From assembly GCF_014637405.1 (NCBI RefSeq), contig NZ_BMEY01000021.1, positions 1-64,000 of the forward strand: DNA of 64,000 nucleotides. Direction: 5' to 3'. The notes under the pieces were generated by a model. That model worked only from the letters and a program-made list of their open reading frames with translations. It made no database searches and was not told the origin of the DNA. Shown here piece by piece: positions 17,826-26,774 of this stretch. Within the stretch, counting starts at the first letter, position 1. Every line of letters begins with the position of its first letter. The DNA is from Ornithinibacillus halotolerans (GTDB lineage Bacteria; Bacillota; Bacilli; Bacillales; Amphibacillaceae). The position numbers and the translations under genes were made by a program.

Positions 17826-20000
17826 TTGAAATTAATTATTGCCGAAAAACCATCAGTGGCTAAGAATATTGCTGATGCATTAGGTATTAAGAATAAAAAA
17901 GATGGATATTTTGAAGGGAATCAATATATTGTTACATGGGCTTTCGGGCACTTATTACAATTATTTGATGCAAAAGATTATGATTCTAAAATGACGAGAT
18001 GGAAAATGGAGAACTTTCCGTTCATCCCCGAAAAGTTTGAATATAAAGTGAAAAGTAATCCTAAAAATAGACAATGGGCTGACCAAGGTGCAAAAAAGCA
18101 ACTAATGGTGATACATACGTTGATGAAAAGAACGGATGTCAAAAGTATTATCTCTGCTTGTGATTATGATCGGGAAGGGCAGTTAATAGGTGATAGTATC
18201 ATCTATAGAGCGAAGCCCAATAAACCAGTTTATCGACTATTATTAAATGAATGGACGAAAGACGAGGTATTAAGAGGATTAGATTCATTAAAGCCAAATG
18301 AGCAACTACGACCACTGCAAGATGCAGGTGTTAGCAGACAGTGGGCAGATTGGGTAATAGGTATAAATTTAACATCAGTTGCTACTTTAAAATATCAAAA
18401 AGGGAAGGGGAAGGCATTAAACATTGGTCGAGTATTACTACCGACATTAAAGATTATTTATGATCGAGATAAAGAAATAGAAGAATTTGTACCAGAAGAT
18501 TATTTTAAACTAACGGCAAGTTTTAATACTACTAATAATGAAACATATGAAGGTATCTATGTAGAAAATAAGGAAGATAAGTTTAAAGAAAGAAATCAAT
18601 TGGACAAGATACAAGAGATTATTCTTCAAAAAGAAGCAGTAATAATTGATAAAAAAGTAGAAAAGAAAAAAGAATTCCCACCTTTTCTATTTAATCTATC
18701 AAACTTGCAGGGGTACATTACAAGTAAATTCAGAGGGTGGACTTCAGACAAAGTTCTAAAGGTTGCTCAATCTTTATATGAAAAGAAATTTATTACGTAT
18801 CCAAGAACATCAAGCACAGCACTCGAAGAGAGTTTAGTAGGAAAAACTGCTAAAGTATTAAAAACTCTTTCTGAAGATCATCCATATAATAATGAAATCA
18901 AATTTACTAAAACGAAACGACTATTTAATAATGCAAAAGTGGAAAGTCATAGTGCAATTATTCCAACTTACATGAAACCGAAGCGTCTTTCAGCAGATGA
19001 ACAAATTGTATATGAAACAGTGAAAAATCGTTTCATAGCACAATTTATGCCTATTGCCGAATATGAAGAAACAAAAATTAAGACAAAAGTTCTCGATGTT
19101 GATTTAAAAGGAATATTTGAATCTAAAGGAAGGGTACAATTAGTGGAAGGTTGGAAAAAGGTTGAAAAGATTACCTCAAAGGACAAGTTCCTTCCCATTG
19201 TACAAGAAAAAGATGTCGTTACTGTAGAAAAGACCGAAGTATCAAGTCATAAAACCCAACCGCCTAAACCTCATACAGAGAAGACGTTGCTAAGGGTAAT
19301 GGAGACTTGTGGTAAAAGTATGAAAGAAGAAGATAATGAAGAAATAATTGGAAGTATATTAACAGGATTTAGTATTGGTACTCCAGCAACTCGTGCAGAA
19401 ACAATTAAGAAACTTAAGGACATTGGTTATATCACGTCATCTGGAAAAAATCTTACGAGTACGGAACTAGGTCGAAGGTTAGTAGAGACTTTTCCAGTCA
19501 AGCCATTATTTGATTTAGAGTTTACTGGTCGTTTAGAAAAGACACTTTCCGATATCCAAAAAGGGTTAGAGAGAAAAAGTTCGTTTCTGAATACAATCTT
19601 TAATTTTACTAGCGACGCTGTCGAAACGATTAAAGCAGACAAAGATATAATCATCCATGAGGTTTCAAGTACTTCTTCTAAGTCCTCCAATGAAGTGTTG
19701 GGAGCATGCCCTAATTGTGGTGGAAAAATTATAGAAGGACGGAAAGGATTCGGCTGTAGTAATTGGAAAAAAGGCTGTAAATTTGTTATTTGGAAAAATG
19801 ATAAGTATTTAGCAGCCTTAAAGAAAAAGCCAACAAAAACGATGGTAAAGGCTATCCTTAAAAATCAGAAAGCATTTGTCAAAGGATTAACAAGTAAACA
19901 AGGTAAAAAGTTTAATGCATACCTTAGCTATGAAAAAAATCCAAATAATGATTATTATTCTTGGTCAATGGAATTTGAAAAAAGAAAAGCTAGCTCATGA
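17826..20000 (+). CDS. topB: DNA topoisomerase III
   Basis: This 724-residue type IA topoisomerase has an N-terminal Toprim domain starting KLIIAEKPSVAKNIA with acidic motif DYDREGQ (~117). The catalytic Tyr lies in ITYPRTSS (~327). A C-terminal Cys segment (CPNCGG...GCSNWKKGCKF) resembles a zinc ribbon. It decatenates and relaxes negatively supercoiled DNA, resolving recombination and replication intermediates. The start is TTG after AGGTG. Its stop codon directly abuts that of the convergent pyrP, and the two share one hairpin. Confidence 0.96.
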   Translation: MKLIIAEKPSVAKNIADALGIKNKKDGYFEGNQYIVTWAFGHLLQLFDAKDYDSKMTRWKMENFPFIPEKFEYKVKSNPKNRQWADQGAKKQLMVIHTLMKRTDVKSIISACDYDREGQLIGDSIIYRAKPNKPVYRLLLNEWTKDEVLRGLDSLKPNEQLRPLQDAGVSRQWADWVIGINLTSVATLKYQKGKGKALNIGRVLLPTLKIIYDRDKEIEEFVPEDYFKLTASFNTTNNETYEGIYVENKEDKFKERNQLDKIQEIILQKEAVIIDKKVEKKKEFPPFLFNLSNLQGYITSKFRGWTSDKVLKVAQSLYEKKFITYPRTSSTALEESLVGKTAKVLKTLSEDHPYNNEIKFTKTKRLFNNAKVESHSAIIPTYMKPKRLSADEQIVYETVKNRFIAQFMPIAEYEETKIKTKVLDVDLKGIFESKGRVQLVEGWKKVEKITSKDKFLPIVQEKDVVTVEKTEVSSHKTQPPKPHTEKTLLRVMETCGKSMKEEDNEEIIGSILTGFSIGTPATRAETIKKLKDIGYITSSGKNLTSTELGRRLVETFPVKPLFDLEFTGRLEKTLSDIQKGLERKSSFLNTIFNFTSDAVETIKADKDIIIHEVSSTSSKSSNEVLGACPNCGGKIIEGRKGFGCSNWKKGCKFVIWKNDKYLAALKKKPTKTMVKAILKNQKAFVKGLTSKQGKKFNAYLSYEKNPNNDYYSWSMEFEKRKASS

Positions 20001-20016
20001 GGCTAGCTTTTCTTTT
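19986..20016. terminator. shared bidirectional terminator overlapping both topB and pyrP stop codons
   Basis: AAAAGCTAGC and GCTAGCTTTT flank the loop TCATGAG. The hairpin contains the topB TGA (19998-20000) and the pyrP TGA (19997-19995 on the minus strand). T-runs exist on both sides (TTCTTTTTT on the plus strand, TTTTC on the minus). Confidence 0.85.
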
Positions 20017-21293
20017 TTATCATCTTTCTCATTGGATAATTTTAGAATGTCGAACAGTTTAAACAATATACTAAGTAGGATTCCGACAACAGTTGCTAGC
20101 CCCATTCCTGAAAGGCCAACTCCACTATTCCCAAGTTCAATGGATGCGCCACTGATCCCAATTACTAAGATGACACACGTTAGGATCAGATTTTGAGATT
20201 TATTATAATCAACATTAGCTTCCACTAACATACGAATACCACTTGCTGCGATGATCCCAAATAATAGTAATGAAATTCCTCCAAGAACTGCAGGAGGTAC
20301 AGAGTTAATCAGCGCGGATAACTTACCGATAAAGGAAAGCAATATGGAGATGATTGCTGCTCCACCAATGATCCATGTAGAATAAACTCGTGTAATCGCG
20401 AGTACACCAATGTTTTCTCCGTACGTTGTATTTGGTGTAGAACCTACGAAACTGGAAAGAATAGTTGAAATACCATTCCCCATTAGAGAACGATCAAGAC
20501 CTGGATCTTTTGCTAAATCTTTTTTTACAATATTAGAAGTTACGAATAAATGTCCAATATGTTCTGGTATAAGTACCAATGCCGCAGGAATAATGATTAG
20601 AATTGCTGTCCAATCAAATTGCATCGTATAGAATGTTGGTACTTGAAACCACGGTGCTTCTTTGACTGGTTCAAAATCAACTAGTCCGTAGAAAGCGGCA
20701 ATAATATAGCCAGCAACAAACCCAATCAATATAGGAATAATTTTAAAGAAACCACGGAACGTTACCCATCCGATAACCGTTATACCTAGTGTTAGTAAAG
20801 CTACTGTTACAGTTGTTGAGTCCATTGACCAATCGGCATCTGTTCCAATTAACCCAGCATTACCGGCAGCAACTGGTACTAACTCTAGACCGATAACTGC
20901 TACAATTGCTCCCATTGCTGCAGGTGGGAATAATACATCAATCCAGCCTGTACCAGCTACTCTTACAATTAAACCTACTAGCGTAAGGATAATACCTACT
21001 GCAAGAAATCCCCCTAATGCATATCCGTATCCGAATTGATCAATGACAATTCCGACTGGTGCAAGAAATGCAAAACTAGAGCCTAAATAAGCTGGAATTT
21101 TTCCTTTTGTAATAAAGATGTATAATAAAGTTCCGATACCATTCATTAAAAGAATTGTAGCTGGGTTTACCCCAAAAATTATTGGTACTAAAACGGTAGA
21201 ACCAAACATTGCGAATAAGTGCTGGAAGCTTAATGGTAAACTTTGTAAAAATGGTAATCGTTGGTCGACTTGTATCTCGTCATACTTTGCCAT
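19995..21293 (-). CDS. pyrP: uracil permease PyrP (NCS2 family)
   Basis: This 432-residue transporter is an NCS2 nucleobase:cation symporter. It has many membrane helices, the N-terminal LSFQHLFAMFGSTVLVP signature and the PEHIGH segment that holds the substrate-binding Glu. Uracil as substrate is strongly supported by the PyrR attenuator immediately upstream, since PyrR binding is specific to pyrimidine genes. The start ATG follows AAGGGAGAG. The gene is monocistronic here, whereas in B. subtilis it lies inside the pyr operon. Confidence 0.95.
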   Translation of the reverse strand: MAKYDEIQVDQRLPFLQSLPLSFQHLFAMFGSTVLVPIIFGVNPATILLMNGIGTLLYIFITKGKIPAYLGSSFAFLAPVGIVIDQFGYGYALGGFLAVGIILTLVGLIVRVAGTGWIDVLFPPAAMGAIVAVIGLELVPVAAGNAGLIGTDADWSMDSTTVTVALLTLGITVIGWVTFRGFFKIIPILIGFVAGYIIAAFYGLVDFEPVKEAPWFQVPTFYTMQFDWTAILIIIPAALVLIPEHIGHLFVTSNIVKKDLAKDPGLDRSLMGNGISTILSSFVGSTPNTTYGENIGVLAITRVYSTWIIGGAAIISILLSFIGKLSALINSVPPAVLGGISLLLFGIIAASGIRMLVEANVDYNKSQNLILTCVILVIGISGASIELGNSGVGLSGMGLATVVGILLSILFKLFDILKLSNEKDDKKEKLAS

Positions 21294-21344
21294 AATGAAT
21301 CTCTCCCTTTTGTAAATTGTTCAACAGTTACCGAGAGATTAATA

Positions 21345-21475
21345 GAAAAAGCACCTTGCCTAATAAGGCAAGGTGCTTAACGCATAGAAATATAGAAATG
21401 GACACACCATTTCCACATTAATAGACAAACATTCTGTCTAATAACACCTTGCCAGTCTCACGGGACTGAATTAAA
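21345..21475 (-). promoter_or_regulatory. PyrR-dependent attenuator leader of pyrP
   Basis: On the minus strand the leader contains CAGTCCCGTGAGACTGG (complement of 21452-21468), a hairpin with the PyrR-binding core CCCGTGAGACT. It ends in a strong terminator, GCACCTTGCC / GGCAAGGTGC plus T5 (21345-21378). The 3' side of the PyrR hairpin continues as GGCAAGGTGTTATTAG, which can pair with terminator bases, giving the antiterminator. PyrR with UMP/UTP stabilises the binding hairpin and frees the terminator, so expression falls when pyrimidines are ample. It fills most of the ~300-nt gap 21294-21593. Confidence 0.93.
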
Positions 21476-21593
21476 GGTAACCGTATGAACTTATTATGAT
21501 AGTACACAAAATACATAAATTAGTCAATCTATTTTTATGTAAAGGAAGAAATATATTATGTATATTCCGTGTAGACAATGAAAAAATATACCC

Positions 21594-22862
21594 ATGAGAT
21601 ATATAACTTTTCTACTACCACTACTCGTTATATTACTAGTACCTACAAGTATTTATGCAGAAAACATGGTAACGGTTAAACTGAAAAATTATGTCGGACA
21701 TTCGGATAATATTACTATCCAGATAAAAGGAGACTTTCTAAGTTTTGATCCTACGCTGGAGCTACAAGAAGGGGTGAAATACGAATTAATATTAGAAAAA
21801 GGTATATTACATATACAGAAAGGAGAAGAAAAACAAGAACTACAAGGTGGATTAGTTTTAGTTCCAAAACAGTATGATTACAACCATACTATTTATATTA
21901 ATGAGCGCCCATATTTAGGTGCAATGGAGTTTGTTATTGAAGATGGTCGAGTAATTCGTCCAATTAATCAATTACCATTAGAAGACTATTTAAAAGGAGT
22001 TGTCCCATTTGAGGTATTTTCTTCTTGGGGACCGGAAACATTAAAAGCTCAAACATTAGCTGCAAGAACTTATGCAGTTTCTAAAATAGATCAAGTGATA
22101 GATGATACGGTTAGTTACCAAGTCTATGGAGGTTATGAGTGGGATGTAAATACGACGAAAGCAGTGGAAGAAACAAAGGGAGAGGTAATTACATTTAATA
22201 ATCGCCTTGTTGAAACATTTTATTCTGCTAGTAATGGTGGAAAAACCGAAAACAATGCCAATGTTTGGGGAGGGCAACCGCTACAATATTTTCCAATAAA
22301 AAATGACCCATTTGATCCAACCCATCCATGGGAATATAAGTTGAATCGAACCCAAATTGATTACGATTCCATTAATTTTAATAATCCAAATTGGTGGGAA
22401 GATACAGTTGAAAAGGATACAGAAATTATACAAACGATTAAAAGCTGGCTTAATCGAAATGGTTATCCTGGAGATATAAAAATATTATCAATTCCTGTTT
22501 TCGAGTTAAAAGGGGATAAGCTTGCTTCAGAGAGAAGTGTTCAAGGATCTATTACCGTCACTTTCATGAGGCGATTAATTGAAGGATTGGTCCTTTTTGA
22601 ACAAGTAGAATTAATAGACGTAAATCTGAATCGAATTCGCCCGATGATTGGTGGCACGATATTTAAGAGTTACTTAATTGATTCTTTAAAGTTAGAAAAC
22701 GAAGTATATACAATGAAGGGACGAGGTTTTGGCCACGGAGTAGGGATGAGCCAGTGGGGTGCACACTTCATGGGCGAACAAGGAAAAACATATCGAGAGA
22801 TAATTGAGTTCTACTATCCAGGTACTAAAATAATGGATGTATCTCATGAAACGTTAAAATAA
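21594..22862 (+). CDS. secreted SpoIID/LytB domain protein
   Basis: This 422-residue protein has a signal peptide (~1-22, cut near IYA-EN). An N-terminal ~100-residue region is followed by the SpoIID core. That core includes LEDYLKGVVPFEVFSSWGPETLKAQTLAARTYA split over residues ~128-165, the SNGGKTENNANVWGG region, and the C-terminal GFGHGVGMSQWGAHFMGEQ. SpoIID is a lytic transglycosylase acting on denuded glycan strands during engulfment; LytB-type relatives modify autolysin activity. At 422 residues it is longer than SpoIID (about 343), so it is likely a paralogue. The ribosome site before ATG is poor, so the start is less certain. Confidence 0.85.
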   Translation: MRYITFLLPLLVILLVPTSIYAENMVTVKLKNYVGHSDNITIQIKGDFLSFDPTLELQEGVKYELILEKGILHIQKGEEKQELQGGLVLVPKQYDYNHTIYINERPYLGAMEFVIEDGRVIRPINQLPLEDYLKGVVPFEVFSSWGPETLKAQTLAARTYAVSKIDQVIDDTVSYQVYGGYEWDVNTTKAVEETKGEVITFNNRLVETFYSASNGGKTENNANVWGGQPLQYFPIKNDPFDPTHPWEYKLNRTQIDYDSINFNNPNWWEDTVEKDTEIIQTIKSWLNRNGYPGDIKILSIPVFELKGDKLASERSVQGSITVTFMRRLIEGLVLFEQVELIDVNLNRIRPMIGGTIFKSYLIDSLKLENEVYTMKGRGFGHGVGMSQWGAHFMGEQGKTYREIIEFYYPGTKIMDVSHETLK

Positions 22863-22888
22863 AAAGTTAGTAAACTACAATTAAGAAC

Positions 22889-23015
22889 AACCACCAATGT
22901 AGCCCTGGAATAAAGTGAGAACGAAAACCACTTTATATTTGTATGCAATACTACGAATCGCTCCTGAATCCATAGTAAAGCGTTTAAAGTTCCAGGGCTT
23001 ATCATATCTGTGGTT
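22889..23015. ncRNA. candidate structured RNA with multibranch fold
   Basis: A 10-bp perfect stem (22901-22910 AGCCCTGGAA with 22990-22999) encloses three consecutive hairpins. They are ATAAAGTG/CACTTTAT (22910-22917 with 22929-22936), TTTGTA/TACGAA (about 22938-22943 with 22952-22957) and CGCT/AGCG (about 22959-22962 with 22979-22982). A further outer pairing AACCAC/GTGGTT (22889-22894 with 23010-23015) is followed by TTTT on the plus strand. It lies between a plus-strand gene and a convergent minus-strand gene. Strand and function are unknown. I do not recognise a known family; a mobile palindromic repeat is an alternative. Confidence 0.45.
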
Positions 23016-23063
23016 TTTGTAATTGGTTTACCTCTTTATAAGAGGTGATTAATTACTAGCCTC

Positions 23064-23507
23064 TTATTTATTTTTAATATATAGATTTATATCATACTTT
23101 TCCTTCATTTCTTCTTTAATAATGGGGGCTTTATCTTGTAAATTGATATTTGTTGTATCATTCAAATGGTCAATTATTTCTTTACGTAGATTATTTAACT
23201 TATCTTTTTCCTTTTTAAATTTCTTCTGAAAATAAAAAAAGTATCCAAACAAAACTGCAGCCACCAAGATTAATGTTAAATGAAACTTATTAGACAACAT
23301 TTTTGATAATGCTAAAAATGGATCTGGTGTGGAAACAATTCCTTCTATGTAGATAGAAATCACTAAAATACTTAACACAATGAATCCCGTAATAACAGAT
23401 TTATTACGCATCCCTTCATAATAATCTTTTTTTCCTTTTTTCTTTATTCCTTCTTTTAAAAGGTTGGTAGTATCTGCTGACAGATTGTTAATAGTTTCAA
23501 AAGGCAT
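23064..23507 (-). CDS. membrane protein of unknown function
   Basis: This 147-residue protein has two hydrophobic helices (~37-58 and ~75-96). A soluble charged C-terminal part (~98-147) is rich in Lys and Asn. The N-terminus is polar. ATG 23507 follows GGGGGG. I do not recognise the family. It is monocistronic and convergent with the SpoIID-like gene. A short palindrome near 23029-23050 may be its terminator, but it lacks a clear T-run. Confidence 0.65.
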   Translation of the reverse strand: MPFETINNLSADTTNLLKEGIKKKGKKDYYEGMRNKSVITGFIVLSILVISIYIEGIVSTPDPFLALSKMLSNKFHLTLILVAAVLFGYFFYFQKKFKKEKDKLNNLRKEIIDHLNDTTNINLQDKAPIIKEEMKEKYDINLYIKNK

Positions 23508-23677
23508 AAATATTCCCCCCTAAACCAATATATGCAAGTCCAATTAGTATTATTTCACTAAAAAATTTTTGATGTTACAAAATATATTACATATTTCGGT
23601 ATATAGGATATAAAAACCTAATTAGGCATATTACTAAAAAGAATGAGAATGAATCTTAGTGAAAAGGGTGAACTAGC

Positions 23678-24889
23678 TTGAGTACGAAACCTAGAATTGT
23701 AGTATTAGGCGCAGGATACGCTGGTATGATGACGACGAAAAAGTTAATGAAAAAATTGTCACCAGAGGAAGCAGAAATTATTCTAGTTAATAAACATAAC
23801 TATCATTATCAAACAACATGGTTACACGAAGTAGCAGCTGGAACAATTAATCAAAACCAAGTAAGGATTATGATTAAAGATATTATAAATCCCAATCGAG
23901 TTCGTTTAATATACGATACTGTAGTGAATATTGATAAAGAAAATAAAACAGTTATTTTAGAGAATAGCGAATTAACGTATGATTATTTAGTTATAGCATT
24001 AGGGTATGAGACGAACACATTTGGTATTAAAGGGATGGAGAAACATGCCTTCTTTATTGAGGATTTTGAGTCCTGTCAACTAATTCGTGAACATATTGAA
24101 TATCAATTTGCGAAGTTTAAAAATGACCCTGAAGCGGACGAATCCAGTCTGACCATTCTTGTAGGTGGTGGAGGTTTTACAGGAATCGAGTTTGTTGGTG
24201 AACTAGTAGAAAAAGTACCTAAACTATGTAAAAAATATGATATAGACAGAGGAAAAGCGAAGATAATTAATGTTGAAGCAGCTCCATCAATATTGCCAAC
24301 CTTTGATAAAGATTTAGTGGATTATGGTAGAAAGTCATTACAGGAACGTGGTGCAGAAATACTTGAAGGAACAAGAATTAATGAGTGTACAGAAGAAGGA
24401 TTTCTAGTTGGGGATAATAATGAACTAATTAAGGCTGGTACTATCGTTTGGACAGGTGGAGTAAAAGGAAGTTCCATATTAGGAAAAGCAGGTTTTGAAA
24501 TTACTAAAGGAAGAGTTACGGTAAATAATGATTTGCGTGTAGCTGGTCATGACAATATATTTATCTTAGGTGATTGTGCTTGGGTGATGAATAAGGAAGA
24601 TAATCGTCCATATCCTCCAACCGCACAAGCTGCTATGCAGCATGCATCTACATGTGCGAATAACATACGAGCAATTCTTCATAATGAACCTTTAGAAGAA
24701 TTTGTATTTAGTGACAAAGGTACTGTGGCAAGTTTAGGAGTCACAGATGGGATGGGCAAAGTTATTAAAGATACAAAATTATTCGGGAAACCAGCAGCTG
24801 CTATGAAAAAGGTTGTCGATGATCGTTACTTATTTCTACTTGGTGGATTGAAGTTATTATTAAAGAAAGGGAAAGTACGTCCTTTTTAA
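23678..24889 (+). CDS. ndh: type II NADH:quinone dehydrogenase (NDH-2)
   Basis: This 403-residue flavoprotein has two dinucleotide folds: VVLGAGYAGM at residues ~8-17 for FAD and LVGGGGFTGIEF near residue 161 for NADH. ILGDCAW (~297) and the PPTAQAAMQHA motif typical of NDH-2 follow. It feeds electrons from NADH to quinone without proton pumping and so could supply the Qox oxidase encoded at 3.7-7.5 kb. The sequence looks closest to the YumB branch of B. subtilis NDH-2-like proteins, but I cannot separate YumB from Ndh without a tree. The start is TTG after AAAAGGGTG. A short membrane peptide gene follows 23 nt later. Confidence 0.9.
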   Translation: MSTKPRIVVLGAGYAGMMTTKKLMKKLSPEEAEIILVNKHNYHYQTTWLHEVAAGTINQNQVRIMIKDIINPNRVRLIYDTVVNIDKENKTVILENSELTYDYLVIALGYETNTFGIKGMEKHAFFIEDFESCQLIREHIEYQFAKFKNDPEADESSLTILVGGGGFTGIEFVGELVEKVPKLCKKYDIDRGKAKIINVEAAPSILPTFDKDLVDYGRKSLQERGAEILEGTRINECTEEGFLVGDNNELIKAGTIVWTGGVKGSSILGKAGFEITKGRVTVNNDLRVAGHDNIFILGDCAWVMNKEDNRPYPPTAQAAMQHASTCANNIRAILHNEPLEEFVFSDKGTVASLGVTDGMGKVIKDTKLFGKPAAAMKKVVDDRYLFLLGGLKLLLKKGKVRPF

Positions 24890-24912
24890 ATTGTTGAAGA
24901 GAGGGGTATTTT

Positions 24913-25011
24913 GTGAGAAGTTTACTTAAATGGTTCATTATTATTTTTTCCGCCATGGTTGGTTATATGCTTGCTAGTCGTGCAATGGAAGATAAAAGAG
25001 ATTTTCGGTAA
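24913..25011 (+). CDS. 32-residue membrane peptide downstream of NDH-2
   Basis: This GTG-started ORF is preceded by GAGAGGGG (~7 nt). It encodes one hydrophobic helix with basic N-terminus (MRSLLKWFIIIFSAMVGYMLA) followed by a charged tail (MEDKRDFR). It ends just before a strong terminator, so it lies within the NDH-2 transcript. In B. subtilis a short ORF (yuzG) also neighbours yumB; I cannot show they are homologous. Confidence 0.6.
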   Translation: MRSLLKWFIIIFSAMVGYMLASRAMEDKRDFR

Positions 25012-25016
25012 TAGTT

Positions 25017-25051
25017 GCCACCTTGCTAAATAAAGTAAGGTGGCTTTTTCT
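25017..25051 (+). terminator. terminator of the NDH-2 transcript
   Basis: A GCCACCTTGCT / AGTAAGGTGGC stem followed by TTTTTCT. Confidence 0.9.
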
Positions 25052-25101
25052 ACTTTACATGAAAAGTAGTTATTCTTCCAATACTAATGGAAAGAGGTGT
25101 T

Positions 25102-25974
25102 ATGATGAAGAAATTTGTGCTATTTATATTATTTTTATTAATTCCTTTAATCACTGTAAACGCTAATCAACTAATCATATCTCATAACAATGTAAATGAA
25201 ACGATTATACGAGAAGATTTTGCACTACATACAAGCACCCCGTTGTTTATTAATGAAGATAAATTAGATTTATTAATGAAGAGAATAGAGGAACAGGTAT
25301 ATGAGCCTCCAATAAATGCAAAGCTAGATGAATCGTGGTCTATTATTCCAGGGAAAAATGGACAAGCTTTGGATAAGAAGAGATTTAAGCAATTCTTTTA
25401 TAATTATTTTTATAGTGATGTATCATTCCAGATAAAGTTGCCAATGAAAGAGGAATACCCAAAGGTGGATAGTGAATTATTAGCAGATATTCGAATGAAT
25501 GAAATTGGTAATTATGTTACCTATTATCGACAAGCTAATAAGGAGCGATCACATAATATTAAATTGGCAGCAGATGCTATTGATAATCATGTAGTTTTTC
25601 CAGGAGAAACATTTTCATTTAATCATGTTGTAGGAAAACGTACAATTGAAAAAGGATATAAACGTGCACCAGTAATTGTAAAAGGAGAACTATCTGAAGA
25701 TATTGGTGGAGGAATATGTCAAGTATCCTCAACGTTATTTAATGCCCTATTATTCAATGGTATCAAAATTGTCGAAAGATATTCCCATAGCCGTGATGTT
25801 CCTTATGTACCACCTGGGAAAGATGCGACGGTGAGTTGGTGGGGGCCAGATTTTGTTTTTAGAAACGAGTTAAGTCATCCGATATTAATTCGTGCGCAAG
25901 CAATGGAAGGTAAAATGATTATTAGAATTTTTACATCAGATTCTGTTCAAAAAAAAGAGGAGCTCAAATCGTAG
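25102..25974 (+). CDS. secreted VanW family protein
   Basis: This ~290-residue protein has a signal peptide (~1-20). A poorly conserved region of ~150 residues follows, then a VanW domain (~165-285) with GETFSFNHVVGKRT, GGGICQVSSTLFNALL and RDVPYVPPGKDATV. It is YoaR-like. VanW proteins occur in vancomycin-resistance clusters and widely in sporeformers; their activity is not established. I chose ATG 25102 (or 25105) because AAAGAGGTG lies just upstream; the ATG at 25087 precedes that site. A terminator overlaps the stop codon. Confidence 0.88.
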   Translation: MMKKFVLFILFLLIPLITVNANQLIISHNNVNETIIREDFALHTSTPLFINEDKLDLLMKRIEEQVYEPPINAKLDESWSIIPGKNGQALDKKRFKQFFYNYFYSDVSFQIKLPMKEEYPKVDSELLADIRMNEIGNYVTYYRQANKERSHNIKLAADAIDNHVVFPGETFSFNHVVGKRTIEKGYKRAPVIVKGELSEDIGGGICQVSSTLFNALLFNGIKIVERYSHSRDVPYVPPGKDATVSWWGPDFVFRNELSHPILIRAQAMEGKMIIRIFTSDSVQKKEELKS

Positions 25975-25988
25975 AGCTCCTCTTTTTT
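25951..25988. terminator. bidirectional terminator between the VanW and YceI genes
   Basis: An AAAAAAGAGGAGCTC / GAGCTCCTCTTTTTT stem lies with A and T runs on both sides. It spans the VanW stop codon and lies 2 nt before the convergent YceI stop. Confidence 0.92.
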
Positions 25989-25989
25989 C

Positions 25990-26523
25990 TTATGCTTGTT
26001 TATGTGCTTCTAATTCAATGTTAATTTTAACTTCTTCTCCTACAAGTACACCGCCAGTTTCTAGTGCAGCATTCCATACAAGGCCGAAATCTTTACGGTT
26101 AAGTTTAGTTGAACCACTAAAACCAGCAACTTCATTTCCCCAAGGGTCTTTTCCAACACCTTCAACAGTAACATCGAAAGTAACTGGTTTAGTTACACCT
26201 CGAAGTGTAAAGTCCCCTGTAACATCATAATTGTCATCAGATTTTTTCTTAATGTCAGTTGCAACAAATGTCATCTTAGGATGATTGGCAATATCAAAGA
26301 AATCATTGGAACGTAAATGATTATCTCTATCTTCATTTCTTGTATCAATACTATTTAGCTCTACTGAAAATTCAATCTTTGCATCAGTTAAATCATTTGG
26401 ATCTGCCTCTACAGTTGCATCAAAATTATTGAATGCTCCTCTTACTTTAGAAATCATCATATGTTTTACAGTAAATTCTAATGCACTGTGACTTTTATCA
26501 ACTTGCCAAACTGCTTTTGTCAT
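25990..26523 (-). CDS. YceI family protein
   Basis: This 177-residue protein starts at ATG 26523 behind TTGGAGGAG; a TTG five codons earlier is less likely. YceI motifs are present: WQVDKSHSALEFTVKHMMISKVRG at the start (split), TRNEDRDNHLRSNDFFD and a beta-rich C-terminal half with FGLVWNAALETGGVLVG. The fold is a lipocalin-like barrel that binds isoprenoids in characterised members. No signal peptide is present, so it should be cytoplasmic. The physiological role is unknown. Confidence 0.92.
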   Translation of the reverse strand: MTKAVWQVDKSHSALEFTVKHMMISKVRGAFNNFDATVEADPNDLTDAKIEFSVELNSIDTRNEDRDNHLRSNDFFDIANHPKMTFVATDIKKKSDDNYDVTGDFTLRGVTKPVTFDVTVEGVGKDPWGNEVAGFSGSTKLNRKDFGLVWNAALETGGVLVGEEVKINIELEAHKQA

Positions 26524-26774
26524 AAAATTCTCCTCCAATTAGTTATGATTCATATTCAACTTACTTTACGTAACCATTATAGCGTTAAATTATATGTAAG
26601 TCAATATACTTAAATTAAATAATTTCAAATTCGAGATAATTTTAAGTAACCCTTACTAGTGGTATTTATCGATTGTAGTTATAGAATGAGGATGTTTTAC
26701 GGATAAATGCCGTTACGTACGCAGTGTTTAATACACATATTATTATATACCCCTAATTTGGAGGTGAAGAAAGA

